A model generated the notes under the pieces. It was not told the origin of the DNA. It was given only the letters and a program-made list of their open reading frames with translations, and made no database searches. A DNA stretch of 64,000 nt, from contig CAYNZP010000007.1 of NCBI GenBank assembly GCA_964401835.1, positions 1 through 64,000 of the forward strand, in the 5' to 3' direction. The position numbers were made by a program, and so were the translations under genes. Positions 6,550-15,163 of this stretch are shown in pieces. Positions within the stretch are counted from its first letter, which is position 1. The number at the start of each line of letters is the position of its first letter. This DNA comes from CAYNZP01 sp964401835 (GTDB lineage Bacteria > Planctomycetota > Phycisphaerae > SM23-33).

Positions 6550-7246
6550 GTTTAGCACACCGGTTTTACGGTTTTCACCAACGGCCTGGGCGAAGCTTTT
6601 GTATTTTCGAGACAGAGGCCAAACGGAAATCGGTGGATTTGGAATATCTGCCGCTGAGGATCTGCTTTTAGTCAAGGATTTTCAGACGGTAAAGCAGGAA
6701 GTCACTGCTGCAAGTGTTTCGTTTGACGATAACTCAGTGGCAGACCTTTTTGAACAGCAGGTTGAAGCGGGAAGAAAGCCTGAACAGTTCGGGAGAATTT
6801 GGTTACATAGTCATCCGGCTAATTGCCCAAAGCCGAGTTCAATTGACAATGAAACCTTCACAAGAGTCTTCGGCAAATGCGATTGGGCGGTCATGGTTAT
6901 TATTTCTAAGAACGACCAGTCGTATGCAAAACTCCGGTTTAATACAGGGCCGGGCGGACAGATTCAGATTCCTGTCGAAATCGATTATTCCCAGCCATTT
7001 GATCAAAGCGATTTGAAATCCTGGGAAGCTGAGTATCAACTTAATATCAAGACTGCAAAATGGCAGGGATCAACAGGCCGTAAGATTGAAATAGATTTTG
7101 AAGATGAGCTTTCATACTATTCCTGCCCCGACGACTGGCTGGAAGAACTCGAAGAGATGGAACCTGCCGAAAGACAGTTGATCCTGTCGGAACTTTCCGC
7201 AAGGCCGGATCTCTGGGAAGATATGGAGGTGTGCAATGAATATTGA
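6506..7246 (+). CDS. JAMM/MPN (Mov34) metallopeptidase
   Basis: The start at 6506 is chosen for AGAGGAG 7 bases upstream; it lies inside the end of the E2-RING gene. The 246-residue protein carries the full JAMM signature: Glu 41 in EIGGFG, His 101 and His 103 in HSHP, Ser 111, and Asp 114. These form the zinc site of isopeptidases that remove or mature ubiquitin-like proteins. An acidic C-terminal extension (WLEELEEMEPAERQ) follows. No signal peptide is present, so it acts in the cytoplasm. In this operon it would trim the C-terminal tail of the ubiquitin-like protein, or deconjugate it. Confidence 0.88.
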   Translation: MNKNNKQLTQQKQHKFSTPVLRFSPTAWAKLLYFRDRGQTEIGGFGISAAEDLLLVKDFQTVKQEVTAASVSFDDNSVADLFEQQVEAGRKPEQFGRIWLHSHPANCPKPSSIDNETFTRVFGKCDWAVMVIISKNDQSYAKLRFNTGPGGQIQIPVEIDYSQPFDQSDLKSWEAEYQLNIKTAKWQGSTGRKIEIDFEDELSYYSCPDDWLEELEEMEPAERQLILSELSARPDLWEDMEVCNEY

Positions 7247-7895
7247 TGAAAGATATAGCAGGCAACGTGATATCGTACCAGCGGATAGACTTCTTGCCTG
7301 CAAAGCAACCGTCATCGGCGTTGGTGCGATAGGCCGGCAGGTTGCACTGCAACTTGCAGCCATGGGCATATCCTGGCTTCAACTTATCGACCATGATCAA
7401 GTCCAAGAATCCAACATTGCCAGCCAAGGATACCTTGAAGATGATCTTAACCGGCCAAAAGTAGAGGCTACGTCAGACTTGTGCCACCAAGTAAGTTACA
7501 GTCTTGAAGTGCACGAGATAAAAGAACGCTTCAAACGGAGTATGGAAATCGGCAACGTAATTTTTATTTGCGTCGATAGTATCGATGTTCGCAGTTTGAT
7601 ATGGGATTCGGTAAAAGACAGAATGTCGTTTTTCGCGGATGGCCGCATGAGCGCCGAAGTACTTCGCATTCTTACAGCCTGCGATTCAGCCGGCAGAGAG
7701 CATTACCCTTCGACATTATTCTCAGCTGACCAGGCTTTCCAGGGATCATGCACAGCCAAGACGACTATCTACTGTGCCAACATCGCAGCTGGCATGATGA
7801 TCTCGCAATTCACTAAGTATTTGCGGAACTTTCCGATTGATCCGGATATCCAGTTAAACCTACTGACATCAGAATTATCGGTAGCTGCAACTTAA
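7236..7895 (+). CDS. E1-like ThiF family adenylyltransferase
   Basis: The ATG at 7236 overlaps the JAMM gene by 11 bases after ATGGAGG. The 219-residue protein starts with the family hallmark ERYSRQ (residues 5-10), has the nucleotide-binding GVGAIG (28-33), and the acidic IDHDQV (51-56) followed by the Asn and Arg positions (ESN, LNRPK). Cys 172 in GSCTAKTT is the best candidate for a catalytic cysteine that takes the activated modifier as a thioester; Cys 180 is near. It is a minimal E1 without extra C-terminal domains. It would adenylate the C-terminus of the modifier. The cassette appears to end here, with a terminator 21 bases on. Confidence 0.88.
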   Translation: MNIDERYSRQRDIVPADRLLACKATVIGVGAIGRQVALQLAAMGISWLQLIDHDQVQESNIASQGYLEDDLNRPKVEATSDLCHQVSYSLEVHEIKERFKRSMEIGNVIFICVDSIDVRSLIWDSVKDRMSFFADGRMSAEVLRILTACDSAGREHYPSTLFSADQAFQGSCTAKTTIYCANIAAGMMISQFTKYLRNFPIDPDIQLNLLTSELSVAAT

Positions 7896-7915
7896 CCTTC
7901 CTTACACTTCTTTCC

Positions 7916-7946
7916 CGCGGCCAAGCTTTCTCGGCCGCGATTTTCT
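7916..7946 (+). terminator. Intrinsic terminator of ubiquitin-like cassette
   Basis: A GC-only 7-bp stem (7916-7922 with 7933-7939) is followed by ATTTTCT, 21 bases after the E1 stop codon. The position and structure fit a rho-independent terminator for the plus-strand cassette. Confidence 0.65.
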
Positions 7947-8224
7947 CGCTTAAATAGCGATAGCTATGCTCTGCCAGATGAATTAAAAGTCCCATCGCTC
8001 CAAAAGTAGCGGAGAGCCATATACAAAGCCCAAAAGGGTGAGCCGACCGGCTGGTTAGCCCACCCTTTAAGCCCGAGATTTCATTTTATCTTTCTCTGCT
8101 TGTGATCAATCAAAGGTAATCCTATGTCAAATACAGTCATGAAAAACCCGTTATCCGCCGCCTGAAACGTCTCCTCACGGTCTAAAATAGGTCAGTTTGA
8201 GTAATGTCCTCATTATTATCCTGA
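7947..8224. other. Convergent intergenic region
   Basis: This region lies between the end of the E1 gene and the end of the symporter gene on the other strand. It holds the minus-strand stem at 8033-8068 and a short sequence at 8191-8206 that recurs at 30352-30367. I see no gene. Confidence 0.5.
8033..8068 (-). terminator. Stem-loop downstream of symporter gene
   Basis: AAAGGGTG at 8033-8040 pairs with CACCCTTT at 8061-8068, with an inner AGCC/GGCT pairing. It lies about 155 bases beyond the symporter stop, reading on the minus strand, and is followed there by TTTTGGG. It is a plausible but weak terminator between the convergent genes. Confidence 0.4.
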
Positions 8225-10735
8225 CTATCTTTCTTTTTCATGCTCATGAAGATTTTCGAGGTCTTCGATATCACCTTCTGCTCTGAGTTCTTCTTCAAGA
8301 ATCTTTTCTTCTATATGGGCTTCTTCGATATTTATATGTTCAACTTTTTCTACAAGTGCAACGTCGTCGGCAGAGACGTTGCCAATAACGCGGCCATCGT
8401 CAAGAACATTCGTATCTTTGGTTTTCAGTGCGGAGAACATCCTCAGTAAATCGCGTGTTCCTCCGATGGTGAACCAGATCGTCGAAACCGCCGCTATTGT
8501 TCCGGTAACGCATATCGTTGTGATAAAGTACCAAGTGCCCCACCACTCTTTCGGCCAGGGTGATATTTTATTCCAGATCGCTATAGTGAGAAAACTTCCA
8601 AATCCCCATATAAACGAATAGCAAAATACCGCACGGGCTAATATCCTGTCACCCCGAGTGTACTGCGAGTTAATTCCAATAAGCTTATTGAGGGCCAATC
8701 GGAATGTTAATTTCTCGCGTTTAACTTCTTCACCCTCACGGTGATACTCTCCACGATGCAGCATGCGATCCATGTTATGTGGTTTTTTACATGTCAGAAG
8801 CGAGATTATGATATATCCAAGAATCGACAGCACCATCGCAAGGAAATTTATCTCCTGTGAATTGATCGGGAATTTTGCCGGAGATATTTCCCACTTAATG
8901 TAAGGATTAAACGGGCTGGAAAGCTTCTCCAACCAGACCGCGACAGTTCCGACAAGTTCGTGACATTCAAGCCACGGATAAATACCCGTCTCCCAGGTTT
9001 TCTGGAATATAATACCCGTAACTGCCAATGTAGAACCAATAGTCAGTGCAGAGAAAGCTGCGGCGGCGGTTCCACGTTTCCAATATAATCCGCCAACAAT
9101 GCACGGACCTGCCCCGCCAAGCCAGATCGCACCCGTTATCATAAAGAACATCAGGATAAAATCAATCTGGGCGAAAAAGGCGGAAAAGACAAACGCAATT
9201 AAAGCCACTAACACAATCAAAATGCGAAGCAGCATTAAATGCTGTCGCGGAGTGAATGGCTTACCGCGAAGCGGAAGGATCACGTCCTGCACAATAATTC
9301 CACCCCAACTATGCAGGTAAGTGGTATCTGTCGAGATTAGCAAAAATACGCACAACGCACAAAACAAACCTGTGATACCTATCGGGAGAATCGACTTAAG
9401 CGCCATAGGAACGCGCATCTGCCCGAAAATAGTCTTGAACGTCTGGCTTGATACTTTCTTTCCGGTCGCCTCGCCATATCCCTGCAGAGACTTGGCTCCG
9501 ATATCCTTGACAACTTCCAGGTTGGGCAGTTGCACCTCGGGTTTGAATTCCTTTTTCTCAGTATTGAGCTCATCTTTTAAAAGGCCCCACCTAACCTTGG
9601 AAGCGTTGAGTTTAGCCTCTCGCTCTGCTGCCTTTTGGTCTGCCAGTGCGATATATTTTTCCATCTCTGGTGATTTTTCACCGGTAGAAACATATTTATT
9701 AAAATCCTCTATAACAGCACCGCTGTCGATGTTCCTCGTAACGTCAGCCATCGCTTTGACAGCCAATTCATTGCGACACTGGACAGCTTCTTTGGCAAAA
9801 TGCCCACCGTTGAGATAAGCGAAAGCACATACCGCCAATAGCAAAAACATCATTACTGAAAAGCCAGCGCGCCACACGCCAAGTACTCCACCTATTTTCT
9901 GTTCGTGGGCGTTCTTGGCTGCAGAGTTGTAACCTTGATTTCCAGACCAAGCCATACGGTTGAAGATGTTCGCGAAAATTCCGACTGCGACATAAAAGAT
10001 ATTGAAATCACGGAGCTTGTGAATATCAAACGGGTTCAGAAAACTTTTCCCTTCAGGACGATTCAAAAGCGGTGGAACAATATCATTGAACCAGGAAAAT
10101 TTACTTAACAGGTATATAACGATTACAGCATACATCGGATAACTCAAAATACCTTGTACACAGTCGGTAGTCATGATGGTTATTTGTCCGCCAATGGTTG
10201 CCACACAAACCGCCACCGTCAAAAAGATCGCCATAACGATCATGAAAGTCGGAACTTCCCATCCGCCCAGTGAAGTCAATATCGGAAGATCGCAGAAATA
10301 AACCAAAAATCTTGCCCCGACCGCAGGAAAAATCGCATAGTTAAGTATACCCGAAAATGACTGCAAAATGCCCGCGCAAATACGAAACCCACGATTGTAA
10401 CGCATCTCAAAGAACTGTCCCATAGTCATCGCACGTGTTTCACGATAGCGATAGGTGCAAAATCCTGTCAGCAGAATTATTATTCCAAGTGGAGCTGCAA
10501 TCGCACCCCAAAACCCATATGCCAAACCAGAATTATAATAAGCCTCAAACATCGCCACAAGGCTTATCAGACCCATGGCAGCTTCACCGTTTGCAACGGC
10601 CACTACATACCGACCTGCTACCCTGCCTGCCGACAAAAAGTCCGATACTCCCTTAACATACTTCTGGATTCGAATACCGATAACCGCCACAATCAATAAC
10701 GGAATACAAACGATCAACCAATCTATCCAATGCAT
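8225..10735 (-). CDS. Sodium:solute symporter (SSS family), 836 aa
   Basis: ATG 10735 follows AAGAGGT. The protein is a multi-pass SSS-family symporter. It has a first segment WLIVCIPLLIVAVIGI, the typical SDFLSAGRVAGRY loop and GEAAMGLISLVAMFEA, and many later membrane segments. It would import a sugar or organic acid with Na+. It is longer than the usual 500-600 residues for two reasons: a hydrophilic insertion of about 130 residues (roughly 311-440) rich in Lys and Glu, and a charged C-terminal tail of about 70 residues. The substrate cannot be read from sequence, but a piece of the same gene lies in the sugar-utilisation region at 31017-31153. The gene stands alone, with a transposase fragment directly upstream. 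Confidence 0.85.
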   Translation of the reverse strand: MHWIDWLIVCIPLLIVAVIGIRIQKYVKGVSDFLSAGRVAGRYVVAVANGEAAMGLISLVAMFEAYYNSGLAYGFWGAIAAPLGIIILLTGFCTYRYRETRAMTMGQFFEMRYNRGFRICAGILQSFSGILNYAIFPAVGARFLVYFCDLPILTSLGGWEVPTFMIVMAIFLTVAVCVATIGGQITIMTTDCVQGILSYPMYAVIVIYLLSKFSWFNDIVPPLLNRPEGKSFLNPFDIHKLRDFNIFYVAVGIFANIFNRMAWSGNQGYNSAAKNAHEQKIGGVLGVWRAGFSVMMFLLLAVCAFAYLNGGHFAKEAVQCRNELAVKAMADVTRNIDSGAVIEDFNKYVSTGEKSPEMEKYIALADQKAAEREAKLNASKVRWGLLKDELNTEKKEFKPEVQLPNLEVVKDIGAKSLQGYGEATGKKVSSQTFKTIFGQMRVPMALKSILPIGITGLFCALCVFLLISTDTTYLHSWGGIIVQDVILPLRGKPFTPRQHLMLLRILIVLVALIAFVFSAFFAQIDFILMFFMITGAIWLGGAGPCIVGGLYWKRGTAAAAFSALTIGSTLAVTGIIFQKTWETGIYPWLECHELVGTVAVWLEKLSSPFNPYIKWEISPAKFPINSQEINFLAMVLSILGYIIISLLTCKKPHNMDRMLHRGEYHREGEEVKREKLTFRLALNKLIGINSQYTRGDRILARAVFCYSFIWGFGSFLTIAIWNKISPWPKEWWGTWYFITTICVTGTIAAVSTIWFTIGGTRDLLRMFSALKTKDTNVLDDGRVIGNVSADDVALVEKVEHINIEEAHIEEKILEEELRAEGDIEDLENLHEHEKER

Positions 10736-10753
10736 TACAAATACCTCTTAGTG

Positions 10754-10957
10754 TCATATTGTTACAAAATACAAGCAGATCGAATCAAACTTAAATAAAT
10801 GCTCTCTGCCGAGTTCCTTGGCTTTTACAGCAAGCCACCGCCTTTGATTATTCGACAGTGGAATTCTTTTATGTTTGCGAAGTATGATCTCTTTTAGAAT
10901 TTGAATCTCCGCATCTTTATATTTCAAACGCTGACCTGCCCCCAATTTATGTACCAA
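10754..10957 (-). pseudogene. Integrase-type transposase N-terminal fragment
   Basis: A 67-codon frame reads GQRLKYKDAEIQILKEIILR and then IPLSNNQRRWLAVKAKELG. That is the N-terminal helix-turn-helix of rve-type integrase transposases that continue with a LLRWHR motif, which is missing here. The frame ends in unrelated residues. It is a dead fragment, placed where the symporter promoter should be. The remaining bases up to 11101 show no gene. Confidence 0.55.
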
Positions 10958-11101
10958 CTTCTGTGAGAGTCTGGTTCATGTTTTCCTTAGTACGTTCCGT
11001 CGTGGCGAATGCTTTGCTGCTAAACTACGAAAATAGCCATTAATTGAAAGATTTCGATTCATAGTATATATCTCTGGTAAGCTTCTCTAGTATCCAAACC
11101 G

Positions 11102-11668
11102 CTATTCAAGATTAGCGTGGTTAGTGAACATTTCGTCGGATGTCAAAGATTTGGCCTGCATGAGAGACAATACAACGCAGTCGCACAGCAGGAACAGGGA
11201 CTGTTCAAAAAGCGATCCCATCGGCTGAATTGACGCAATCTCCAGATCTTGTTCGGCGGCCTTTGGAGACGGAGCGATGACCTTAACGGCCGAGTCCGCA
11301 AGCTGACCTATTGGCGAATTTGGTGAAAGTGTTATCAGCAGTAACTTTGCACCGATATTCTTTGCCTTCTTAGCCATGGCCAGGAGACTTTCAGTCCGTC
11401 CTGATCCCGAACCGATAATAAGCAAATCTTCCGCGTTGATGCCCGGTGTAGTTGTCTCGCCAACTACGTACGATTTTATGCCCATATGCATAAGTCGCAT
11501 CGCAAAACCCCGAATACCAAGCGAGCTTCGCCCGGCGCCTGCAAGAAACACTCGGCGAGCCTTAGTAATCTCCTTAATGGCCGCATCAAGCGAATCCGGA
11601 GAAACACGCCTCAGGCTTTCAGTGATTTCACTGGCAACAGCCTCTTTGATTTCATCGATACTCATCAT
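11102..11668 (-). CDS. hxlB: 6-phospho-3-hexuloisomerase
   Basis: The ATG at 11668 shares one base with the TGA of the synthase gene (TGATG) and is preceded by GGAGG, so the pair is coupled. The 188-residue protein is a SIS-fold sugar-phosphate isomerase: FLAGAGRSSLGIRGFAMRLMH (about 40-60), the ETTTPG loop, IIGSGSGRTES phosphate loop, LITLSPNSPIGQLAD. It matches the hexuloisomerase family in length and motif order. It interconverts D-arabino-3-hexulose 6-phosphate and fructose 6-phosphate. Acting with the synthase, it links fructose 6-phosphate to ribulose 5-phosphate and formaldehyde. Confidence 0.85.
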   Translation of the reverse strand: MMSIDEIKEAVASEITESLRRVSPDSLDAAIKEITKARRVFLAGAGRSSLGIRGFAMRLMHMGIKSYVVGETTTPGINAEDLLIIGSGSGRTESLLAMAKKAKNIGAKLLLITLSPNSPIGQLADSAVKVIAPSPKAAEQDLEIASIQPMGSLFEQSLFLLCDCVVLSLMQAKSLTSDEMFTNHANLE

Positions 11669-12318
11669 CAATTCGCACCTCCGGATAGCTTGTCCATTAT
11701 TTTTTGTGCTTCTTTCCCGGGATAATCCTGGCCAGTTATACCGCCGCCAACCACGAGAATATTGGCACCCTTGGCCACGCTCTGGGCGACGTTTTCCAAC
11801 TTGAGCCCGCCTGCAATGGCTAGTTTGCAGCCAACCACTTCTCGTACTTGCGATAATTCCGCCAGCGGATCCAGCCCTTCGCTCTGCAGATCGTAAGCCG
11901 TGTGTAGGCAAATAATGTCGACACCTAACGACTCAAGCTGACTGCTTCTGGCAACCTTATCGGGCACGTGCATCAGGTCTGCCATAACCAAGCCACTGAA
12001 CTCAACTGCGGCTTTGCAGACCTGTTTTATAGTAGTGTCATCTGAAACACCAAGAACAGTAACAATATCAGCCCCTCGCCGAAATGCCGCAGATGCCTCC
12101 CAATAGCCGGCGTCTGCGATCTTTGTATCTGCCAGACATTTCTTGTCCGGATATGCAGCCTTGAGTTCTTCGACGGATCTCAGGCCATCTTCAATAATCA
12201 GCGGAGTGCCAATCTCGACAATATCGAAATATGGATAAACCTGTTCGGCTATGCTCATTGCCTCTGCCGTACAATTGCAATCAAGTGCCAATTGTAGTTT
12301 TGCTTTCGTGTCAGTCAT
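11668..12318 (-). CDS. hxlA: 3-hexulose-6-phosphate synthase
   Basis: ATG 12318 is chosen for the AAGGA ribosome site upstream; a longer frame to 12363 has none. The 216-residue protein is an OMP-decarboxylase superfamily barrel: QLALDCN at the first strand, DIVEIGTPLI, the catalytic ADTKIADAG (about 60-68), and IAGGL and VVGGGIT phosphate-binding strands near the end. This is the order of 3-hexulose-6-phosphate synthase, which joins ribulose 5-phosphate and formaldehyde, or runs in reverse. The related 3-keto-L-gulonate-6-phosphate decarboxylase is an alternative, but the coupled hexuloisomerase argues for the synthase. Confidence 0.85.
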   Translation of the reverse strand: MTDTKAKLQLALDCNCTAEAMSIAEQVYPYFDIVEIGTPLIIEDGLRSVEELKAAYPDKKCLADTKIADAGYWEASAAFRRGADIVTVLGVSDDTTIKQVCKAAVEFSGLVMADLMHVPDKVARSSQLESLGVDIICLHTAYDLQSEGLDPLAELSQVREVVGCKLAIAGGLKLENVAQSVAKGANILVVGGGITGQDYPGKEAQKIMDKLSGGAN

Positions 12319-12388
12319 TTTTTCAAATCCTTGGTTATTACAGTTTGGTGAATTATTCATCAAAATTTATTTGGCCATCAAAACCCCG

Positions 12389-13342
12389 TCAGAAATAATC
12401 CTGTTTATCCGACTTTAATATGTGAGCGGCCAGGTTGTGTGCAAAGTCCCCAAGGCCCGGAGTCGCACCTGGACAAGACGCGACATTAGCTCCAATCTTG
12501 TTCCCCAGAGTAGCAATCTCTACATATGGCATTTCCAAAAGCAGTCCGCACATGATTGCCGCAGAACAAGCATCGCCCGCACCGACAGGGTCGGCTTGCT
12601 CGTTGGGAATAGCTGATTCCGCTACGCCTTCGTGTTTCCCTTCCTCTGTATATAGACAAGTACCTCTGGCACCACGGGTTAAGGCGACAACGTCAAGATT
12701 GAAACGGCATATAAGCTCCGAAGCCATACGATCTGCAGCCTCGCTATCATTAGACGAAAAACCTGAAACAATTCCCAGCATTTTGGACACTTCGGAAAGT
12801 TCATGCTCATTGAGCTTGACGACATTTGCCAATTCACAGCTTTGGCAAATAATCTCCGGTGTGTAAAAATCCAGACGGAGGTTTACATCAAAGAGCTTCA
12901 GAATAGCTTTACTTGTGGAAAGGAATCTTTGGATTGTACTTCGGCTATGACGACACCTCTGAGCAAGGCTTCCAAAACAAATTGCATCGCATTTCTTCGC
13001 CAGCGAATCCAATTTGTCGCCCCATGCAAGACCATCCCACGCGGCCGGCTGCGAAATCTGATACTGAGGTTCCCCCTTATCGGTAAAGGTTACAATAACC
13101 TGGTCAGTGGGATATCCATCATCACACTGAACGTATTCAGTGCAAACATCGAATTTCTGACATGACTTAAGAAGTTCTTTGCGTAACTCATCCCGGCCAG
13201 TCCTGCTTACAAGCATAGACTTGATGCCCACGTCCCTTCCAAGTTGGCTTACATGAACAGCCGTATTCAAAGGGGCTCCGCCAAGCCGTCTGCTGTTGGA
13301 AAACACGTCAAATAATGCTTCTCCAATAGTTACCACCAACAC
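12389..13342 (-). CDS. PfkB-family fructokinase-like kinase
   Basis: The start is a GTG at 13342 with AAGGAA 8 bases before it. The 317-residue protein begins VVTIGEALFDVF, has the sugar-binding RRLGGAPLNTAVH, and ends with the PfkB signature DPVGAGDACSAAI that contains the catalytic Asp and anion hole. It resembles fructokinases. It lies 20 bases downstream of the GH32-like gene and 70 upstream of the hexulose synthase, so fructose released by the hydrolase would become fructose 6-phosphate, the product or substrate of the HPS/PHI pair. Confidence 0.85.
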   Translation of the reverse strand: MLVVTIGEALFDVFSNSRRLGGAPLNTAVHVSQLGRDVGIKSMLVSRTGRDELRKELLKSCQKFDVCTEYVQCDDGYPTDQVIVTFTDKGEPQYQISQPAAWDGLAWGDKLDSLAKKCDAICFGSLAQRCRHSRSTIQRFLSTSKAILKLFDVNLRLDFYTPEIICQSCELANVVKLNEHELSEVSKMLGIVSGFSSNDSEAADRMASELICRFNLDVVALTRGARGTCLYTEEGKHEGVAESAIPNEQADPVGAGDACSAAIMCGLLLEMPYVEIATLGNKIGANVASCPGATPGLGDFAHNLAAHILKSDKQDYF

Positions 13343-13362
13343 AATTAATATTCCTTAAAAAG

Positions 13363-14847
13363 TTATGACAAAGGTTCTATTGTAGCAATGCGTAGATCTG
13401 AAAATATTGCTTCCCCATGTTCAACTAACAATTCCACATCGCCACTCTTCGGTGCATTAGGAAAAGCGGTTGTAAATATCCACTTATCGTCAAGGTAAAC
13501 CTCGAAATGCTCATCACGAGCAAAGCACCTGATCTTATAATCTTTATTTCGCTCCAATGGGTGTCGACATAAATCAATTTTTTTACAAAACCAACCAGTT
13601 GCCCAATAGTAACTTGCATCACTTATCAATATTTCGCTTTTGGCAAAATCTAGGACAATTCCTATTCCCTTGTTCATTTCCCTTCTCAAAACAACGCCGG
13701 CCCGGATGGCAGAAGTAGATTGAATAATACAATTTAAATGCAGATCAGCAATTTCATTGGCTAATTTATATGTTGTGCCCATATTCCTTGCTTTTCCAAC
13801 CAATACATGGCCCCTGCAGCGCCACACCCCCAAATCGCGGGTTTTGTAAGGAGGCACTTCTTTGATTCCACTATAAATAACAGCTGTTTCTAATTTTTCA
13901 AGAAGTGGAAAGTATTCGAGATAAAGTGTTTCGTCTTTCCGTGTTCGGACTAACTTAGGAGCACTCCATGTGCAGACATCGGACACAACATCATGGTATA
14001 AAAGCCTTGTGTCTTTATATGGGATAGTGCGGCCAACATGTGCGTCTCGTCTGCCTCCTCCCGCGCCAATAAGAAGACTATCTTCAGGAAAATGATAAGG
14101 CCCTTCAAAGTTAGAACTTATCATATAGTATACCCCTGTCGTATCTTCCCTATAGGGGGTATCTTGTCTTTGCCCACCAACTGAACCACCTACAAGAGTC
14201 ATATAATATTTACCGTATAGTTCGAAAATTTCAGGAATCTCAACTTGATAGAATCGATCTCCCAATTCAACAATTGGCGGCAAGTGTTCCCAATTAATAA
14301 GGTCTTTCGAACGAATATGTCCAACAGCCGCCCCTGCTTGTTCATCAGACCATTTTGGCAACCTGGCACAAAGTACCGCATGGTAATAACCGTCTTCCTT
14401 TCTATAGGTCACATACGGATCTCGCCAACAGACACATTGAAAAAAGTCAGCTGGTTTAGAAAGATAGTAAGGAGCCTCCGGCTTTATGATTGGATTATCT
14501 TTATGAGGGGTCCAATGATCTAAGTCTTCTGACATAAATAGACCATAGACCTGCACACCATTGTAGGTTGACCCGAGAAACATGTAAAATTTTTGCATAT
14601 GTGTAATGATCATTCCGGTCAAGGCCGGCGAATTATTCCACTCACCGGGTTGCCCCTTAAATGGGATCGATGGCTTTGATGTCCAATGCACCAAGTCATC
14701 GCTAACTGCATGCCCAACTTGATCCCCCTTAAACCCTATTCCTTTGTCAGGCTCCTGAGTTTCTAAGAAGAACAAGTGGAACACTCCCTGCCATTCAAAC
14801 AGCCAACTATCCCACATTCTTCGAGGCGGTGATGGACGATATATCAT
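13363..14847 (-). CDS. GH32-like glycoside hydrolase (clan GH-J type)
   Basis: ATG 14847 is preferred over the upstream TTG because AAGGAAG lies 7 bases before it. The 494-residue protein has a five-bladed propeller pattern. Asp 13 in MWDSW would be the nucleophile, WRDPYV (Arg 142-Asp 143) is the RDP motif, and IPEIFEL (about 204-210) holds the general acid Glu. A C-terminal sandwich follows (FEVYLDDKWIF, VELLVEHGEA). The WMNDPNG motif of invertases is replaced by MWDSW, so substrate is uncertain; a fructoside is suggested by the fructokinase next to it. No signal peptide is seen. A full paralogue is at 45034-46557 and a truncated one at 40592-40933. Confidence 0.75.
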   Translation of the reverse strand: MIYRPSPPRRMWDSWLFEWQGVFHLFFLETQEPDKGIGFKGDQVGHAVSDDLVHWTSKPSIPFKGQPGEWNNSPALTGMIITHMQKFYMFLGSTYNGVQVYGLFMSEDLDHWTPHKDNPIIKPEAPYYLSKPADFFQCVCWRDPYVTYRKEDGYYHAVLCARLPKWSDEQAGAAVGHIRSKDLINWEHLPPIVELGDRFYQVEIPEIFELYGKYYMTLVGGSVGGQRQDTPYREDTTGVYYMISSNFEGPYHFPEDSLLIGAGGGRRDAHVGRTIPYKDTRLLYHDVVSDVCTWSAPKLVRTRKDETLYLEYFPLLEKLETAVIYSGIKEVPPYKTRDLGVWRCRGHVLVGKARNMGTTYKLANEIADLHLNCIIQSTSAIRAGVVLRREMNKGIGIVLDFAKSEILISDASYYWATGWFCKKIDLCRHPLERNKDYKIRCFARDEHFEVYLDDKWIFTTAFPNAPKSGDVELLVEHGEAIFSDLRIATIEPLS

Positions 14848-14918
14848 AACCAAACTTCCTTATTGACCGTATTACATTAGGGTGTTATTTATCCCTTTGG
14901 ATGAAATATTGTAACCGT

Positions 14919-14946
14919 CCAGGCCCCTTGAGGCCTGTGGTTTTTT
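14919..14946 (+). terminator. Stem-loop followed by six T
   Basis: CCAGGCC at 14919-14925 pairs with GGCCTGTGG at 14932-14940 (one bulge) and is followed by TTTTTT on the plus strand. No plus-strand gene ends nearby. The same core (CCCCTTG-GGCCTG) recurs at 17926-17965, so it may be a repeated palindrome or the leftover terminator of a mobile element. Confidence 0.35.
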
Positions 14947-14992
14947 GCCGGACCAAGCAACGCCCTCGGTGGTAAAATATCAGGTTTTGATT

Positions 14993-15061
14993 TCATGTTC
15001 CAGAATCAGCGTACCGCAAAACAAAGGCCTTCTGCTCTTCCGTAAACCGCTTCTGCTTCAT
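14993..15061 (-). pseudogene. IS3-type transposase OrfA N-terminal fragment
   Basis: From ATG 15061, preceded by AGGAGATC, the minus strand encodes 22 residues, MKQKRFTEEQKAFVLRYADS and then GT, before a TGA. This is the unmistakable beginning of IS3-family OrfA proteins; the rest is missing. The 316-base gap between the GH32-like gene and the DUF4091 gene contains this, the stem-loop at 14919-14946, and nothing else I recognise. Confidence 0.7.
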
Positions 15062-15163
15062 TCCTGATCTCCTATTAAATGCAAACCAAATCCTAACAAA
15101 CTCGCATTCGACTTGGGCCAGAAAACAGGGAGGAGACCAGTCTTCTGTGAGGTATTCGATAAA

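Noticed and set aside
11669..11911. Longer N-terminus for the hexuloisomerase
   Set aside because: The extra 81 residues are the shifted frame of the hexulose synthase gene, and the ATG at 11668 has a good ribosome site and TGATG overlap.
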